This document shows, piece by piece, positions 59,830 through 64,000 of a stretch of DNA of 64,000 nucleotides (positions within the stretch are counted from its first letter, which is position 1; each line of letters starts with the position of its first letter). Under the pieces are notes generated by a model. That model was given only the letters and a program-made list of their open reading frames with translations, searched no databases and had not been told where the DNA came from. The DNA lies in NCBI RefSeq assembly GCF_030463565.1, contig NC_134662.1:3945001-4009000 (forward strand). Direction: 5' to 3'. The stretch comes from Pelecanus crispus (Eukaryota > Chordata > Aves > Pelecaniformes > Pelecanidae). The translations under genes and the position numbers were made by a program.

Positions 59830-61717
59830 CCCAGCAGCTGTTACATATATTTATTATTATATAAACACATTTTGTATATTAATTAAATAGAATGAACTCT
59901 ACTCTTCATTCATCAAATCATTTGGTTTGTTTCCCTCCCTTCCCCTCCCACCCACGTTCTCCTCTTAAAAGCCTCCGATTATTCCTTGCTCCCTGGCACA
60001 TCCATGCCGGAGGCAGGGAGCCGGTTGCCAGCGAGGCCCCTTCCCAGGACGCCGGCTGCAGAAGGATCTCACAGGCTGGTCACAAGCGGGCTCCTCCGTT
60101 CCCCAGAGCAACACCCCCCAGAGCTCCTTGAGACAAAAAAAAAAAACCAAACCCAAACACCAAACCAAAAAAACCCACAAAAACAGGGAGGGCACCCAGG
60201 TTGGAAACAGAGAAAGTGAAGCCGGGGGGGCTCTGAGCCCCCACGGTGCTGACATGGAAACCCCTTGGTGGTGGGAGACACCGAAACGCAGACAAGAGCC
60301 CTCCAAGGGAGGGAGACGGACTCACAGATGCTGCTCGGCTGCGGGGGGATGAGGCTGAACTTGGGGACACTTCTACGGCGACCCAGCCCCCCCACCCCTC
60401 CCAAAGAGCCCGACAGCCGTGTCGCTCCACTCTACCTACAAGCACAAAGCCGGCTTCCAGCCATACCCTCAGGGCAGCCGGTCCCATCCCAGCCCCCCCA
60501 ACTCAGCCCCACACTACCAAGCGAGCCAGGCAGAGCGCAGAGGGGTCGGGCACAGCCAGCTTCACCTCCGCTGCCAGGGAAATGAGGGGAAAATGAGCTG
60601 AAATGTCTTGGCTTTAGAGTTTTGGTTCTTTGCTAAACCATCTCATGCAACAGTTCAGCCAGTGAAAAGCCGGATCTCTCCTCTGGGATGGGGCTGATCT
60701 TAAATGCAAACGTGTCCCGTTGAAGGGACAAGGCACTGAAAAGCAAAACTACATCACCCACAGTGGCAGGTGCCGAAAGCAGAGTTGTACAGAGACAGAG
60801 CCGCTGTCCTCCTCGTCCCAAACGTCGCTACAGATTGCTTCCCAGCAAATAATACTTGAAACCGTTTGCCTGTGCAAGGAGCTCCCACTTTATGCTGGCC
60901 ACATACGTCGAAGCGAGGCCAAATTCCGAAAGCCCCCGCAGAGGTCACCAGCAGCAGCAGAAGCAACAGCACAGGAATCGACCCCGCTGCTTCCAAGCCC
61001 AGCCAAATGCCCCTCTCCTGGGATGGAAGCTCTAACCTGGACACGGCAGCTTCCACCCCCCAAACCCACTGACCGAGGGAAGTTTAAGGACAGGAAAAAA
61101 AAAAAAAAAAAAAAAAAAAAATGGGGCTGAAGTGCAGTTTCTGCTTTGGTTATTGCCCAGCTTTGCCCTGGCGTGAGCAGATCTAGTGTTTGGGGAAGGT
61201 CTTAAGCTGCTCTTCCCCTTAAGGAGAAGGAAAGTTTACCAGGTTTCTCCTCTGCCTTCTGTGGCTCTCCCAAGGGTGTCTGAAAACACCCTCCCCGTTC
61301 ATACACAGCTGCTGTTTAACCAGAAAGCTTCCACACGCTCCCGTGGTCTGTCACAAATCAGCTCACACTTGGGAACAGCACCCGGACTGCAAACTCGGCC
61401 ATGGGGGGCAAAACTGGGGCAGCGGGGGGCAAGGAAAAGCTGGGGCACGGAGCCGAGCGCAGGACCCCAAGCCTCGCGGGCCACGGGAGCGAACGCCTCG
61501 TCCCTCCCTCCCGGCAGTCCCACGCACGTCAGCCTCTCGTACCCAAGCGCACGCGTGCTTTTCCCAGGGGAGTTCGCTGCAGCACCTTCGCTCTGTCCCA
61601 GCTGCTCTGCCTCCGCTAAGAGGAATTCATGGATTAAGGATGATGGTGAAGTGAGAAATAGTAACAAACGAAATCCGAATGCCTTGCTGGCAGTCCAGAA
61701 TTAGGGTAAGCAGGGAC
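59830..61717 (-). other. TMEM259: TMEM259 3' UTR
   Basis: About 1.9 kb between the stop codon and the poly(A) signal. It holds an A/C-rich low-complexity stretch at 60136-60188 and a run of about 26 A residues (plus strand) near 61096-61121. No other gene is apparent. Confidence 0.65.
59850..59855 (-). terminator. TMEM259: TMEM259 poly(A) signal
   Basis: TTTATT on the plus strand reads AATAAA on the minus strand. It lies in a short A/T-rich block (about 59840-59890) 1.86 kb after the TMEM259 stop codon, and it is the only such hexamer I find in the presumed 3' UTR. Confidence 0.7.

Positions 61718-64000
<2,283 letters not shown>

Overview
The window reads as a GC-rich, gene-dense stretch of a bird microchromosome. 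Five vertebrate genes lie in the order R3HDM4(-), ARID3A(+), WDR18(+), GRIN3B(+), TMEM259(-), which matches human 19p13.3 and, from memory, chicken chromosome 28. The interspersed repeats are avian: CR1 LINE tails and one solo ERVL-type LTR. All exons were read by eye from the DNA, using intact GT-AG splice sites, reading phase and protein similarity recalled from memory. No database search was run. Summed exon lengths give 618 codons for ARID3A, 432 for WDR18 and 1018 for GRIN3B, each with a consistent frame. R3HDM4 lacks only its last coding bases at the left edge. TMEM259 shows its C-terminal 332 codons and stop at the right edge.

Layout. 1-9744: R3HDM4 on the minus strand, eight coding exons, with a solo LTR and CR1 fragments in its large first intron. 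9745-10370: a CpG-rich promoter block shared head-to-head with ARID3A, holding an octamer, three CCAAT boxes and GC boxes. 10371-36150: ARID3A, with a noncoding first exon, a 15 kb intron 3 and a 2.7 kb 3' UTR carrying a perfect 36-bp hairpin. 36180-37560: a minisatellite with a 260-bp higher-order period. 37835-50690: WDR18, with a homogeneous 40-bp VNTR in intron 1. 50690-52527: spacer and GRIN3B promoter. 52528-59165: GRIN3B. 59166-59830: short spacer between convergent 3' ends. 59830-64000: the 3' part of TMEM259.

The genes are neighbours by descent rather than members of one pathway. ARID3A is a B-cell and erythroid transcription factor, WDR18 a 60S-assembly (rixosome) subunit, GRIN3B a glycine-gated NMDA-receptor subunit, TMEM259 an ER membrane ERAD factor, and R3HDM4 a little-studied R3H protein. 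In human, KISS1R lies between R3HDM4 and ARID3A. Here there is no room for it, which fits the known loss of the kisspeptin system in birds. I see no tRNA, rRNA, CRISPR or other clearly new gene system. The most unusual signals are structural: the 3' UTR palindrome, the two VNTRs, the LTR beside a splice acceptor, and the tandem splice acceptors in ARID3A and GRIN3B.
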